Below are positions 28,860 to 37,818 of a stretch of 64,000 nt of DNA, piece after piece. The number at the start of each line of letters is the position of its first letter. The stretch's first letter is position 1. A program made the translations under genes and the position numbers. Source of the stretch: Accumulibacter sp031732795 (GTDB taxonomy: Bacteria; Pseudomonadota; Gammaproteobacteria; Burkholderiales; Rhodocyclaceae); assembly GCA_031732795.1 (NCBI GenBank), contig JAVMKC010000086.1, forward strand, positions 1-64,000, read 5' to 3'. The notes beneath the pieces are model-generated. The model was not told where the DNA came from. It searched no databases and was given only the letters and a program-made list of their open reading frames with translations.

Positions 28860-29436
28860 TCGACGATTTGGCGACGATCACCAGGGCAGGGCGGAGGACG
28901 CGATCAGCGAGCAGGTAGCCCTTTTGCAGCACGTTGACCACGGTGTTCGGCTCTTGATCGGAATCGACGACGCTGATCGCCTGATGGCGATGCGGGTCGA
29001 ATTTCTGGCCTTGCGGCGCGATTTCGGTCAATGCGGATTTCTCGAAAGCGGCGTTGAGCTGTTTGAGCGTCAGTTCGCTGCCAGCACGAAAGCTCTCCAC
29101 GCTGGCGTTCTCGGTAGCCAGCGCCGCATCCAGGCTGTCCTTGACGGCCAGCAATTCCTTTGCGAAGCGCTCTATGGCAAACTTCGCGGCCTTGGCGATA
29201 TCCTCCTGCGCGCGCCGACGGACATTTTCGGTTTCCGCTTTGGCGCGCAACCAGGCATCGTGGTATTCGTCGGCCTTGGTCTGGGCTTCGTGAAGCGCTT
29301 GCTGGAGCGCCTGCAAGGCGTCGGGCATGGCATCAACGGCTTCGGTGGAAACCATTTCTGCAGGCACTTCCCCGGGCAGCGCGCTCTCTTGTGGGGAACA
29401 GGTGGAATCGGTGGTGGTTTCTTTATTATCTTGCAT
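28855..29436 (-). CDS. grpE: Nucleotide exchange factor GrpE
   Basis: GrpE releases ADP from DnaK. The 193-residue product has an acidic, poorly conserved N-terminus, a long coiled-coil (about 40-95) and the C-terminal beta domain with GQKFDPHRHQAISVV and VLQKGYLLADRVLRPALVIV, the family signature. GGGAG lies 10 bases before the ATG. It is the first gene of the heat-shock operon and is preceded by a near-consensus sigma32 promoter; hrcA is not present beside it. Confidence 0.96.
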   Translation of the reverse strand: MQDNKETTTDSTCSPQESALPGEVPAEMVSTEAVDAMPDALQALQQALHEAQTKADEYHDAWLRAKAETENVRRRAQEDIAKAAKFAIERFAKELLAVKDSLDAALATENASVESFRAGSELTLKQLNAAFEKSALTEIAPQGQKFDPHRHQAISVVDSDQEPNTVVNVLQKGYLLADRVLRPALVIVAKSST

Positions 29437-29465
29437 GATTGGCGATCTCCCAGAAAACTGCCGAT

Positions 29466-29493
29466 AGCTGGGGACGTATTTTTCGATTTCAAG
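29466..29493 (-). promoter_or_regulatory. Sigma32 heat-shock promoter of grpE
   Basis: CTTGAAA (29487-29493) and CCCCAGCT (29466-29473) stand 13 bases apart on the minus strand. The -35 is a perfect match and the -10 keeps CCCCA and the final T. The predicted start near 29459 gives a leader of about 23 bases with GGGAG before the grpE ATG. Confidence 0.82.
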
Positions 29494-29625
29494 CGCGATT
29501 TGAGATGTTTTGTCAGCTTTTGTTCGCGATCTTCCTGATAGGGCGCATAATTTCCTTTTCGACCATGAATTGCAGCGGCTAGGATTTGTGAGAGGTTGAT
29601 TGGATCACTGGAACGTGAATCGACG

Positions 29626-30975
29626 ATGACGGAGAAGATCGGCAAATACAAGCTTATTCGCTCGCTCGGCAAAGGGGCGACAGCAGTCGTTTATCTGGCC
29701 CAGGACCCGGATGCCAATCGGCAGGTGGCGATCAAGCTGATCAAATTCAGTGAAGAGAACGCCGCGATGTCTCGTCGGCTGCGCAAATTGTTCCTGACCG
29801 AGGATTCGATCGGCCGACGACTGGAGCATCCGAACATCGTCAAGGTTTACGATGCGGTCGTCGAAAAGGATCACGCCTACCTGGTAATGGAATTCGTCAA
29901 CGGCACGGCTCTGGACAAATTCTGTTCGATCAGTCAGTTGCTGCCGATGCACCGGGTGACCGGCATCATTTTCAAGTGCTGTCTGGCGCTCGATTACGCC
30001 TTCAAATGCGGTATCGTCCATCGCGACATCAAGCCGGCGAATATTTTGATCGATACCAACGACGAGCCGAAAATCACCGACTTCGGTCTGGCGCTCAACC
30101 TGCAAAAGGAAGCCGGCACGGAATCCACATTCATCATGGGCGTTGGTTCGCCAGCCTACATGTCGCCGGAACAAGTCAAAGCCTACCCGTTGAATCAGCA
30201 GACCGACCTGTATTCCCTCGGCGTCCTGCTGTTCCAGTTATTGACCGGGCGTTTGCCGTTCCGCGCCAAGAATGCCGCACAACTGGTTTACCAGATCGTC
30301 AACATGGAGGCCCCGTCGGTTACCGCGCTGAATCCGAATCTGCCTTCCGGGCTCGACCCGATCATCGTCAAGGCATTGGAAAAAGACCTCTACAACCGCT
30401 ATCGCAACGGGGCGCAGTTTGCCAAGGATTTGTCGGCGGTGCGTTACCAGATGCTGGAGGAGGATCAGACTCAGCAGGATCAAGCGCACTTCGAAAAACT
30501 TCGCCGGATGCCGTTTTTCCAGGATTTTGAAGACATCGAATTATGGGAAGTCTTACGGATCAGCGTCTGGCGTGAAATCCCGGCAAAAGCGACTTTGATC
30601 CGTGAGGGAGAAAATCATCGCAAGTTTGGTGTGATCATCGACGGTTTTGTCGAAGTGTCGAGTCAAGGACGGGTGATCTGCCGACTGGGCAGCAGCGAAG
30701 TGGTCGGCGAGATGGCTTTCCTCCACCCCAGTGACAGTAAACGCCATGCGACGGTGGTGACGCTTGAATCGACGCTGTTTTTGGAAATCAACAGCGCCGC
30801 CCTCGAGTTGAGCGCTGAAGAAGTGCGTGAGCGCTTCAGCAAGGTGCTGATCGCTAAAATTCTCGAACGTTTGCGGGAAGCGAACAAGGTGCTGGCCAAC
30901 TTGGGTCAGGCGGCGGTGCAGGGGAGTTCCTCCGTCGCGTCGTCCGGTCTTCGTCCACCACTCGAACTGCTTTAG
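29626..30975 (+). CDS. Ser/Thr protein kinase with C-terminal cyclic-nucleotide-binding-like domain
   Basis: The 449 residues contain a complete Hanks-type kinase (about 8-270) with glycine loop GKGATAVVY, K37, HRDIKPAN (132-139), D152-F-G and SPAYMSPEQ, so it should be active. A cNMP-binding-type beta barrel follows (about 305-420). Its phosphate cassette reads GEMAF...KRHATVV with Arg at 373, so ligand binding is possible. No membrane helix is present, unlike PknB-type receptors. The gene is divergent from grpE, sharing a 189-base region with it. The ATG at 29626 is preferred over a TTG at 29596. Targets and ligand are unknown. Confidence 0.88.
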   Translation: MTEKIGKYKLIRSLGKGATAVVYLAQDPDANRQVAIKLIKFSEENAAMSRRLRKLFLTEDSIGRRLEHPNIVKVYDAVVEKDHAYLVMEFVNGTALDKFCSISQLLPMHRVTGIIFKCCLALDYAFKCGIVHRDIKPANILIDTNDEPKITDFGLALNLQKEAGTESTFIMGVGSPAYMSPEQVKAYPLNQQTDLYSLGVLLFQLLTGRLPFRAKNAAQLVYQIVNMEAPSVTALNPNLPSGLDPIIVKALEKDLYNRYRNGAQFAKDLSAVRYQMLEEDQTQQDQAHFEKLRRMPFFQDFEDIELWEVLRISVWREIPAKATLIREGENHRKFGVIIDGFVEVSSQGRVICRLGSSEVVGEMAFLHPSDSKRHATVVTLESTLFLEINSAALELSAEEVRERFSKVLIAKILERLREANKVLANLGQAAVQGSSSVASSGLRPPLELL

Positions 30976-31195
30976 GACGCCCCGATACCCGCGCGACGTC
31001 CTTGCTGCCAACTCCGCATTGCCATCCGATTCAGCCCCCTGCTTGAACAAACAGGCGGTCTATGCCACATTGCGACAATGGGCAGAAGTGACGTGACGGG
31101 GCCCGCCCGCGTTACACAAAATTGACCCGGAACTGAAAATCACTTGACGCCGGTCAGGAGACCGCAGGCTGCCATGCGGCCAACGAGGAAGACAC

Positions 31196-31486
31196 ATGCG
31201 ACACATCATCTGGGTAGCTTGGCCGGCGTTCATCGCTGCTGGCATAGCGGAGGCGATCTTTTTTACGCTGATCGATCCGCGTCAGTTGTATCTATTGGGC
31301 AGACAGGTCGAGTGGCCGCCGATCGCAACGTATTCGACCGGCTTTTTCTTATTCTGGCTGGTGTGCATCGGCGCCTGCCTGATGTCCTACTTCATGATGC
31401 CGCAAGGCATCAAGGAGGCGTTGGTCGCTGCCGCCGGCGCCCGTGAGGATTTGGCGCGGCCGATACGGCGGCGTGAACCGTCCTGA
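31196..31486 (+). CDS. Small two-helix membrane protein
   Basis: This 96-residue protein has two hydrophobic helices (about 4-26 and 46-68) and a basic C-terminal tail (REDLARPIRRREPS). GAGGA lies before the ATG. I recognise no named family, though its size and arrangement look like a conserved small inner-membrane protein. It is convergent with metZ, whose stop lies 8 bases beyond its own. The 220 bases between it and the kinase gene hold no recognised feature. Confidence 0.65.
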   Translation: MRHIIWVAWPAFIAAGIAEAIFFTLIDPRQLYLLGRQVEWPPIATYSTGFFLFWLVCIGACLMSYFMMPQGIKEALVAAAGAREDLARPIRRREPS

Positions 31487-31494
31487 CCGACGGA

Positions 31495-32679
31495 TCAAAT
31501 TCTCGATAGGCCGCGCGACAGGTCGTCCTGCAGGTCGGCGACTGCCTCCAGGCCGACCGCGATTCGCAATAACCCTTCGGTGATTCCGGCGGCCTGCCGC
31601 TGTTCGGCGGTGATCCGCCCATGCGTCGTGGTTGCCGGATGCGTCAGGGTGGTCTTGGTATCGCCGAGGTTGGCGGTGATCGACAGCAAGCGGCAACTGT
31701 CGACGACCCGCCAAGCCTCTTCGCGTGCGCCGGCGACGGTAAAAGCGACGATCGCCCCTCCGCTTTTTTGCTGACGACAGGCCAGTTCGTACTGTGGATG
31801 CGACGGCAGTCCGGGATAGTAAACCCGCGTCACCTGCGGCTGTCGCTCCAGCCACTGCGCCAGTTGCAAAGCGTTTGCCGATTGAGCCGCCATGCGTATT
31901 GGCAGCGTTTCCATGCCCTTGAGCAGGATCCAGGCGTTGAAGGCGGACAGCGCCGGCCCGGCGGTACGCAAAAACTTGAATACTTCGTCGGTGTATTTCT
32001 TCGGCCCGGCGACCGCGCCGCCCAGCACCCGGCCTTGGCCATCGAGATATTTGGTGGCTGAGTGCAGCACCAGATCGACGCCCAGGTCGAGTGGGCGTTG
32101 CAGGATCGGCGTGCAGAAACAGTTGTCGACCGCCACCAGAATGCCGTGGGGATGCGCCAGAGCCACCAGGGCCGGGATATCGGCGATTTCGGTCAGCGGA
32201 TTGGACGGCGTTTCGAGCAAAAACAGTTTGGTTTCCGGCCGGATCGCCGCCTGCCAGGCGCCGCAATCGGCTTGGGCAACGAAAGTGGTCTGGATGCCGA
32301 AGCGCGGCAAAAGGGTGCCCAACATTTGCTGTGTGGCGCCGAACAGACCCGTCGAGGCGACGATATGATCGCCGCTGCTGCAGAGCGCCATCACCATCGC
32401 CAGAATCGCCGACATGCCGGAAGCGGTGGCGATACATGCCTCGGCACCTTCCAGTGCCGCCAGCCGCTCCTGAAAAGCGGTGACTGTCGGATTGGTGAAC
32501 CGCGAGTAGACGTTCCCTTCCTCCTCACCCGAAAAGCGGGCCGCCGCCTGAGCGGCGCTGTCGAAAACGAAACTCGAAGTGAGATAGAGCGCTTCGCTGT
32601 GTTCGTTGAACTGGCTGCGAATCTGGCCGGCACGAACGGCCAGCGTTTCGAGCGCGTATTTGGAGTCTTGATCGTTCAT
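31495..32679 (-). CDS. metZ: O-succinylhomoserine sulfhydrylase MetZ
   Basis: MetZ makes homocysteine from O-succinylhomoserine and sulfide, using pyridoxal phosphate. It has 394 residues of the Cys/Met-metabolism PLP family: YSRFTNPTVTAFQERLAALEGAE, the binding Lys in LHSATKYLDGQGRVLGGAV, and TTHGRIT near the end. MetZ rather than MetB is suggested by SSFVFDSAAQAAARFSGEE and by the place directly after purF, a common pairing in beta- and gammaproteobacteria. Four bases separate the two genes. Confidence 0.9.
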   Translation of the reverse strand: MNDQDSKYALETLAVRAGQIRSQFNEHSEALYLTSSFVFDSAAQAAARFSGEEEGNVYSRFTNPTVTAFQERLAALEGAEACIATASGMSAILAMVMALCSSGDHIVASTGLFGATQQMLGTLLPRFGIQTTFVAQADCGAWQAAIRPETKLFLLETPSNPLTEIADIPALVALAHPHGILVAVDNCFCTPILQRPLDLGVDLVLHSATKYLDGQGRVLGGAVAGPKKYTDEVFKFLRTAGPALSAFNAWILLKGMETLPIRMAAQSANALQLAQWLERQPQVTRVYYPGLPSHPQYELACRQQKSGGAIVAFTVAGAREEAWRVVDSCRLLSITANLGDTKTTLTHPATTTHGRITAEQRQAAGITEGLLRIAVGLEAVADLQDDLSRGLSRI

Positions 32680-32683
32680 GGCA

Positions 32684-34210
32684 TCAGCCGGCGGACATCA
32701 GGTTGAGTTGCAACTGTCGCGAGGCGCGGCGTTCATCCTTGGCATGGCTGTGATGATCGGCACGGGTCGTTTCGATGGCATTGAGATAATCCGGTGTGAC
32801 ATCGCCAGTGATATAGCAACCGTTGAAGCACGAGGTATCGAAGCGACTCAACGATGGTTTGAGGTCGCGGATCGAAGCTTCCAGGGCGGCCAGATCCTGA
32901 TAGACCAGAGCGTCGGCGCCGATTTCCCGAGAGATTTCTTCAGCGCTGCGGCCGGTGGCGATCAATTCGCGGCGGGTCGGCATGTCGATCCCGTAAACAT
33001 TGGGGAAACGCACCGGGGGTGAAGCCGAAGCGAAATAGACCTTCAGCGCTCCCGCCGCCCGGGCCATCTCGACGATTTCACGACTGGTGGTGCCGCGAAC
33101 GATCGAATCATCGACCAACAGCACCCGTTTCCCTTTGAATTCCTGGGCGACGGTATTCAATTTTTGCCGGACCGAGCGTTTGCGGGTGGCTTGCCCGGGC
33201 ATGATGAAGGTTCGCCCGATATAGCGATTCTTGACGAAACCCTCGCGGTACGGCACGCCGATCCGCTCGGCCAGTTGCATTGCCGACGGACGGCTCGAGT
33301 CGGGGATCGGGATTACCACGTCGATCTGGTCGACCGGAATCTGCTGAACCAGCTTATCGGCCAGATGCTCGCCCATGCGTAAGCGGGCTTCGTACACCGA
33401 GACGCCGTCGATCACCGAATCTGGACGGGCCAGATAGACATATTCGAAAATGCACGGCGACAACACGGCGCTCGGCGCGCATTGCCGCTGGTGCAAGCGG
33501 TGCTCCATATCGACGAAAATCGCTTCGCCGGGAGCGACATCGCGCAGCACTTGGAAGCCCAGCGTATCCAAAGCCACTGATTCCGAAGCGAACAGATATT
33601 CGGTTCCTTCGTTGGTTTCGTTGCTGCCGAAGACCAGCGGCCGGATGCCATACGGATCACGAAAGGCGAGCATGCCGTAACCGGCGATCATCGCCACCAC
33701 CGCATACGCGCCGCGACAACGCCGGTGCACCGCTGTCACGGCATCGAAAATGGTTTCCAGGTCGAGGCGACACCCTTGGGCGGTAGCCCGCAATTCATGC
33801 GCCAAAGCGTTGAGCAGCACCTCGGAATCGGAATTGGTGTTGATGTGCCGCAGGTCCTGCCGGAACATCTCTTCCTTGAGCTGTTCGGTGTTGGTCAGAT
33901 TGCCGTTGTGCCCGAGGACGATACCGAATGGCGAGTTGACGTAGAAGGGCTGCGAAAGCGCCGAATCGAACGCCGAACCGGCGGTCGGATAACGGCAATG
34001 GGCAATGCCCATGTTTCCCGGCAGGGAACGCATGTTACGGGTGCGGAAAACGTCGCGGACCAGACCGGACCCTTTGTGCATGTGGAAAATATCCTCTTCG
34101 GCGGTGACGATTCCGGCCGCGTCCTGTCCGCGATGTTGAAGAACCATCAAGCCGTCGTAGAGCAACTGGTTGACCGGTGTGGTGGCGACTACGCCAAGGA
34201 TTCCGCACAT
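32684..34210 (-). CDS. purF: Amidophosphoribosyltransferase
   Basis: PurF performs the first step of purine synthesis, PRPP and glutamine to phosphoribosylamine. The 508-residue protein starts MCGILGVV with the catalytic Cys2 of the glutaminase domain (2-235). The PRPP loop VLLVDDSIVRGTTSREIV marks the transferase domain. It is placed after cvpA with nine bases between, as in E. coli. Confidence 0.97.
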   Translation of the reverse strand: MCGILGVVATTPVNQLLYDGLMVLQHRGQDAAGIVTAEEDIFHMHKGSGLVRDVFRTRNMRSLPGNMGIAHCRYPTAGSAFDSALSQPFYVNSPFGIVLGHNGNLTNTEQLKEEMFRQDLRHINTNSDSEVLLNALAHELRATAQGCRLDLETIFDAVTAVHRRCRGAYAVVAMIAGYGMLAFRDPYGIRPLVFGSNETNEGTEYLFASESVALDTLGFQVLRDVAPGEAIFVDMEHRLHQRQCAPSAVLSPCIFEYVYLARPDSVIDGVSVYEARLRMGEHLADKLVQQIPVDQIDVVIPIPDSSRPSAMQLAERIGVPYREGFVKNRYIGRTFIMPGQATRKRSVRQKLNTVAQEFKGKRVLLVDDSIVRGTTSREIVEMARAAGALKVYFASASPPVRFPNVYGIDMPTRRELIATGRSAEEISREIGADALVYQDLAALEASIRDLKPSLSRFDTSCFNGCYITGDVTPDYLNAIETTRADHHSHAKDERRASRQLQLNLMSAG

Positions 34211-34219
34211 AATTTTTTC

Positions 34220-34708
34220 CTACCCGAAGCTGATTCGTTTGGCCACGTCGGACGGCAACCAGACTTTACCGGCCAGCACGGCGGTTTCCAGCGCTGGGGC
34301 GAAGTAGGCCTCGCTCCACCACTTTTCTTTCGGCAACGACGTCATCCCACCCGCTGCGACCAGCGCGAAGACGATCAGTGCGCCACGCGCCGCGCCAAAA
34401 AGGACGCCGAAGAGCCGATCGATCGACCTCATCTCCAATGCTTTGAGCAGCCCGCGCGCGGCCAGCCGCAGCAGTGCCATCGCCATCAGTACCGCGACGA
34501 ACACCAGCACCCAGGCAACGACCAGACGGACGGTCGGTTCGGTGGAAAAGGTCAACCACGATGCCACTTGTCCGCCCCAGGCCCTGGCGGCGAAAAAAGC
34601 CGCTACCCAGGCCAGGAGAGCGATGATTTCGCCGATGATTCCGCGCCAGAGTCCCAGCAGAGCCGAGCAGGCCATCACCCCCAATACCCCATAATCGAAC
34701 GCAGTCAT
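34220..34708 (-). CDS. cvpA: CvpA family membrane protein
   Basis: CvpA-type proteins are inner-membrane proteins needed for colicin V production and envelope integrity in E. coli. This 162-residue protein has four membrane helices (about 5-25, 29-47, 65-87, 100-122) and the typical start FDYGVLGVMACSALLGLWRGIIGE. Its first codon overlaps the stop of the SPOR-domain gene by four bases, and purF follows. Confidence 0.9.
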   Translation of the reverse strand: MTAFDYGVLGVMACSALLGLWRGIIGEIIALLAWVAAFFAARAWGGQVASWLTFSTEPTVRLVVAWVLVFVAVLMAMALLRLAARGLLKALEMRSIDRLFGVLFGAARGALIVFALVAAGGMTSLPKEKWWSEAYFAPALETAVLAGKVWLPSDVAKRISFG

Positions 34709-35586
34709 TGCCGGCCGGCGACGACTCCGCTCACTCCTATCCGTTTCATTTTTTCGAGCGCCTTCTCGGCGGCCTCGCGGTTGGCGAAAGGACCGGCACG
34801 CACCCGGGTCTTCTTGCCGTCGGGGGAATTGAGCACTTCGGTATACGCATGGATTCCCGCGGCGCTGAGCCGCGTCTGTAACTGCCTGGCATTTTCGGGA
34901 TTGGCGAAAGCACCGGCCATGATCAAATGCTGGCCGCCGCTTTTTTTCGCTGGTGCTGTTTCCGGCGTCTTGCCGGAGAGCAGGGCATTGGCGCGTTGCG
35001 CCTCGTCACTGCCCATTCTGGAGGATTCATCTGCCGACCCTGTCTCAGCCGGTTTGTCGGCCTTTTTCGGAGCCGGTTTTTCGACGGGCTTGCTCGTCTT
35101 CTCGCGTGGCTTGGTCGTGGCTGATGTTGGAGCCTTATCCGCTGGTTTCTTTTCGGTGGATTTCTTGTCGTTGGCTTTGGCTGGCGGGGTGGAGGCTTTT
35201 TTTTCAGCAAGCTTATCGGCAACGACTTTGCCAGCAAGTGCCGTACCGGCCACTGCCGCCGCCGTAGCCGCCGCGGCGGGTACTTTGCCGGCGGTTGTCG
35301 CCGGGGTCGGTTCATCGGTGGACGGCTTCTCGGCGGGGGGCGATGTCTCGCCGACTTTTGCGGTAGGCGCGGCCGCCGGCCGCGCTGGCGGTTCGCTCGG
35401 TTTGAACGGTGGCACCTGATCCTGGCCGGGGATCTTGATCTGGACGTCCTGAACCTGTTGCTTGGGCTCCTCGTCCATGACCATTGGCAAGATCACCGCC
35501 GCCAGCCCGGCAAAGGCCACCGCGCCAACGAGACGGCGGCGGGCACGCTTCTTCAACTGCAATTGCGGGTCGGGCGTTTCAGTCAT
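34705..35586 (-). CDS. SPOR-domain cell-division/peptidoglycan-binding protein
   Basis: The 293-residue protein starts with a short cytoplasmic part (LQLKKRARRRLVGA), one membrane helix (AVAFAGLAAVILPMVM), then a long Lys/Pro/Ala linker and a C-terminal SPOR domain (about 215-290: HLIMAGAFANPENARQLQTRLSAAG, then RVRAGPFANREAAEKALEKM). SPOR domains bind glycan strands lacking stem peptides at the septum, as in FtsN and DedD. The place between folC and cvpA matches DedD. The frame extends to a GTG at 35616; the ATG at 35586 fits homologues better. Confidence 0.85.
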   Translation of the reverse strand: MTETPDPQLQLKKRARRRLVGAVAFAGLAAVILPMVMDEEPKQQVQDVQIKIPGQDQVPPFKPSEPPARPAAAPTAKVGETSPPAEKPSTDEPTPATTAGKVPAAAATAAAVAGTALAGKVVADKLAEKKASTPPAKANDKKSTEKKPADKAPTSATTKPREKTSKPVEKPAPKKADKPAETGSADESSRMGSDEAQRANALLSGKTPETAPAKKSGGQHLIMAGAFANPENARQLQTRLSAAGIHAYTEVLNSPDGKKTRVRAGPFANREAAEKALEKMKRIGVSGVVAGRQ

Positions 35587-35631
35587 CGGTTTCGTCGAAA
35601 CTACGGGTATCGTCACGGCCAGGAAGTACGG

Positions 35632-36927
35632 TCAAAGCGCTTTTTTCATGCTGCGCATGACGGCCGCGACGGTGTAGAACGATCCAAAGACGGCGATTCT
35701 ATCATTTTCGCCTGCCAGCTTGGCAGCACGCGCGAAAGCGAGTTCCGGGGCGGCGAAACGCTCGACTGCGCCACCCAGTCGTCGTTCCTCGATCACGTCA
35801 GCGATAGCCGCTGCGGCCGCGCCGCGTGGCACCGCCAGATCGGCCAGCAGCCACGTGTCTATCCGACCGGCCAGTGCGCTCAACGACCCGGCGATGTCCT
35901 TATCGGCCAGCATGCCGACGACGGCGAAGGTTCGCGGAAAAAAAGCCATACCAGCCAGGCTGTCGGCCAGACCGGCGACGGCTTCCGGGTTGTGCGCGAC
36001 GTCGAGCACCACTGTCGGCCGTCCCGGCAAGACCTGAAAACGACCTGGCAAATCGATTTCGAGCAGCCCCCGACGAACGGCCTGCATCGATACCGGCAGG
36101 CGCTGACGCAATCTCTCAACCGCCGCCAGCGCCGCCGAGGCATTGCGCAATTGACACGTACCGCGCAAGCCCGGCTTGGCCAATCCGCCCCGACGCAGCC
36201 CGTCGCGCGTCCAGAATGTCCATTGTCTTTCGTCGTGCAGATAGCCGAAATCGCGGCCGATGAGATGCAGTTCGGCACCGATGGCTTGCGCACGAGCGAT
36301 CAACGCGGCCGGCGGTGACGGGTCGGCGCAGATCGCCGGCTTGCCGGAACGGAAAATGCCGGCTTTTTCACCGGCGATCTCGTCGCGGGTCGCGCCCAGC
36401 CAATCGGTATGGTCGAGAGCGATGCTGGTGACGATCGCACAATCCGGGTCATACACATTGACCGCGTCGAGGCGCCCACCCAGACCGACTTCGAGAATCA
36501 GCACGTCGACCTGTTCCGCGAGAAAGACCTCCAGGGCGGCCAGCGTGCCGAATTCGAAATAAGTCAACGCTACCTTGCCCGCGGCGACTCGCGCCGCTTC
36601 GACGCGGGCGAACGCGGCGCACAGCGTTCGATCGTCGACCGGCCGACGGTCGAGTCGGACCCGTTCGTTGTAGGCAAGAAGATGCGGCGAGGTGTAGCAG
36701 CCGACCCGGAACCCGGCGAAGGTGTATATCCCTTCGAGATACGCACAGGTCGAGCCCTTGCCATTGGTGCCGCCGACGATGATCAGCGGACAATCGAGTC
36801 GCTGGTGCAGTTCGGCCTTGACCCGTTGCACACGCTCCAAGCCCAATTCGATTCCCGCCTGGCCGCGTGGATGGAGGCTTTCGAGATGCGCCAGCCATTC
36901 TGGCAACGTCCGCTCGTTGGCGACCAT
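35632..36927 (-). CDS. folC: Bifunctional dihydrofolate/folylpolyglutamate synthase
   Basis: FolC adds glutamate to dihydropteroate and folates. The 431 residues show the ATP loop IIVGGTNGKGSTCAYLE near 45, VDVLILEVGLGGRLDAVNV and a Mur-ligase-type C-terminal domain (VVLDVAHNPEA). The start at ATG 36927 is chosen over a TTG 18 bases earlier. It follows accD by 27 bases and leads to the SPOR and cvpA genes, the usual order. Confidence 0.95.
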   Translation of the reverse strand: MVANERTLPEWLAHLESLHPRGQAGIELGLERVQRVKAELHQRLDCPLIIVGGTNGKGSTCAYLEGIYTFAGFRVGCYTSPHLLAYNERVRLDRRPVDDRTLCAAFARVEAARVAAGKVALTYFEFGTLAALEVFLAEQVDVLILEVGLGGRLDAVNVYDPDCAIVTSIALDHTDWLGATRDEIAGEKAGIFRSGKPAICADPSPPAALIARAQAIGAELHLIGRDFGYLHDERQWTFWTRDGLRRGGLAKPGLRGTCQLRNASAALAAVERLRQRLPVSMQAVRRGLLEIDLPGRFQVLPGRPTVVLDVAHNPEAVAGLADSLAGMAFFPRTFAVVGMLADKDIAGSLSALAGRIDTWLLADLAVPRGAAAAAIADVIEERRLGGAVERFAAPELAFARAAKLAGENDRIAVFGSFYTVAAVMRSMKKAL

Positions 36928-36954
36928 TGGTCGGCGGCTGATCAAAAGTTGCCG

Positions 36955-37818
36955 CTAGCCGGCGGGCCGCCGGTAAAGGTAACCCAGCAGTTCGGCGAGA
37001 CGGTTTTTCATTTCCCGTCGATCGACGATCATGTCGATGGCGCCTTTGTCGAGCAGAAATTCGGAACGCTGGAATCCTTCCGGCAGCGTTTCGCGAACGG
37101 TCTGTTCGATGACCCGTGGACCGGCAAAGCCGATCAGCGCTCCGGGTTCGGCGATGACGATGTCGCCGAGGAAAGCGAACGATGCCGATACCCCACCCAT
37201 CGTCGGGTCGGTGAGGATCGAAATGAACGGCAATCCGGCGTCGGCGAGCAAGGTCAGCACAGCGGTGGTCTTGGCCATCTGCATCAGCGAAAACAGGCCT
37301 TCCTGCATCCGTGCGCCGCCGGAGGCGGTGACGCAGACGAATGGCACCTTGTCGGCAACCGCCGCCTCGACACCACGGACGAAGCGTTCGCCGAGCACCG
37401 AACCCATCGAGCCGCCCATGAACTCGAATTCGAATACCGCCAGAACCACCGGCACGGTCTTGATCGTGCCGCGTATGACGACCAGGGCATCGGTTTCGCC
37501 GGTATTTTCGCTGGCTTCCTGCAAACGTTGCGGGTACGGCCGGCTGTCGTGAAAAGCTAGCGAATCGACCGGTATCACGTCGGCGCCGATCTCCTGCCGT
37601 CCTTCGCCATCGAGCAGCAGATCGATGCGCGCTCGCGCGTCCAGACGATGGTGATGGCCACACTTGGGGCAGACATGGCTGGACTTCGCCAGATCGGTCG
37701 CATAAAGCACCGCTTCGCAACCGACGCATTTGCTCCACAACCCTTCGGGCAAGGACGTGCGCCGTACGCCGTCACTGCGCTTGATTTTTGGGGGTAACGG
37801 TTTGTTCAACCAGCTCAT
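36955..37818 (-). CDS. accD: Acetyl-CoA carboxylase carboxyltransferase subunit beta
   Basis: AccD with AccA transfers the carboxyl group to acetyl-CoA to make malonyl-CoA. It has 287 residues, with the N-terminal four-cysteine zinc ribbon (CVGCEAVLY, then CPKCGHHHRL) and the crotonase-like core with ASGGARMQEGLFSLMQMAKT and PTMGGVSASFAFLGD. Its start overlaps the trpA stop by four bases. Confidence 0.97.
   Translation of the reverse strand: MSWLNKPLPPKIKRSDGVRRTSLPEGLWSKCVGCEAVLYATDLAKSSHVCPKCGHHHRLDARARIDLLLDGEGRQEIGADVIPVDSLAFHDSRPYPQRLQEASENTGETDALVVIRGTIKTVPVVLAVFEFEFMGGSMGSVLGERFVRGVEAAVADKVPFVCVTASGGARMQEGLFSLMQMAKTTAVLTLLADAGLPFISILTDPTMGGVSASFAFLGDIVIAEPGALIGFAGPRVIEQTVRETLPEGFQRSEFLLDKGAIDMIVDRREMKNRLAELLGYLYRRPAG

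Noticed and set aside
29520..29551. Sigma70 promoter TTGTTC ... CATAAT for the Ser/Thr kinase gene
   Set aside because: The spacing is 20 bases and the better-spaced hexamer matches poorly, so no promoter is claimed.
33725..35419. Open frame of over 560 codons on the plus strand across purF, cvpA and the SPOR gene
   Set aside because: It is antisense to three well-supported genes, low in complexity, and has no family features.
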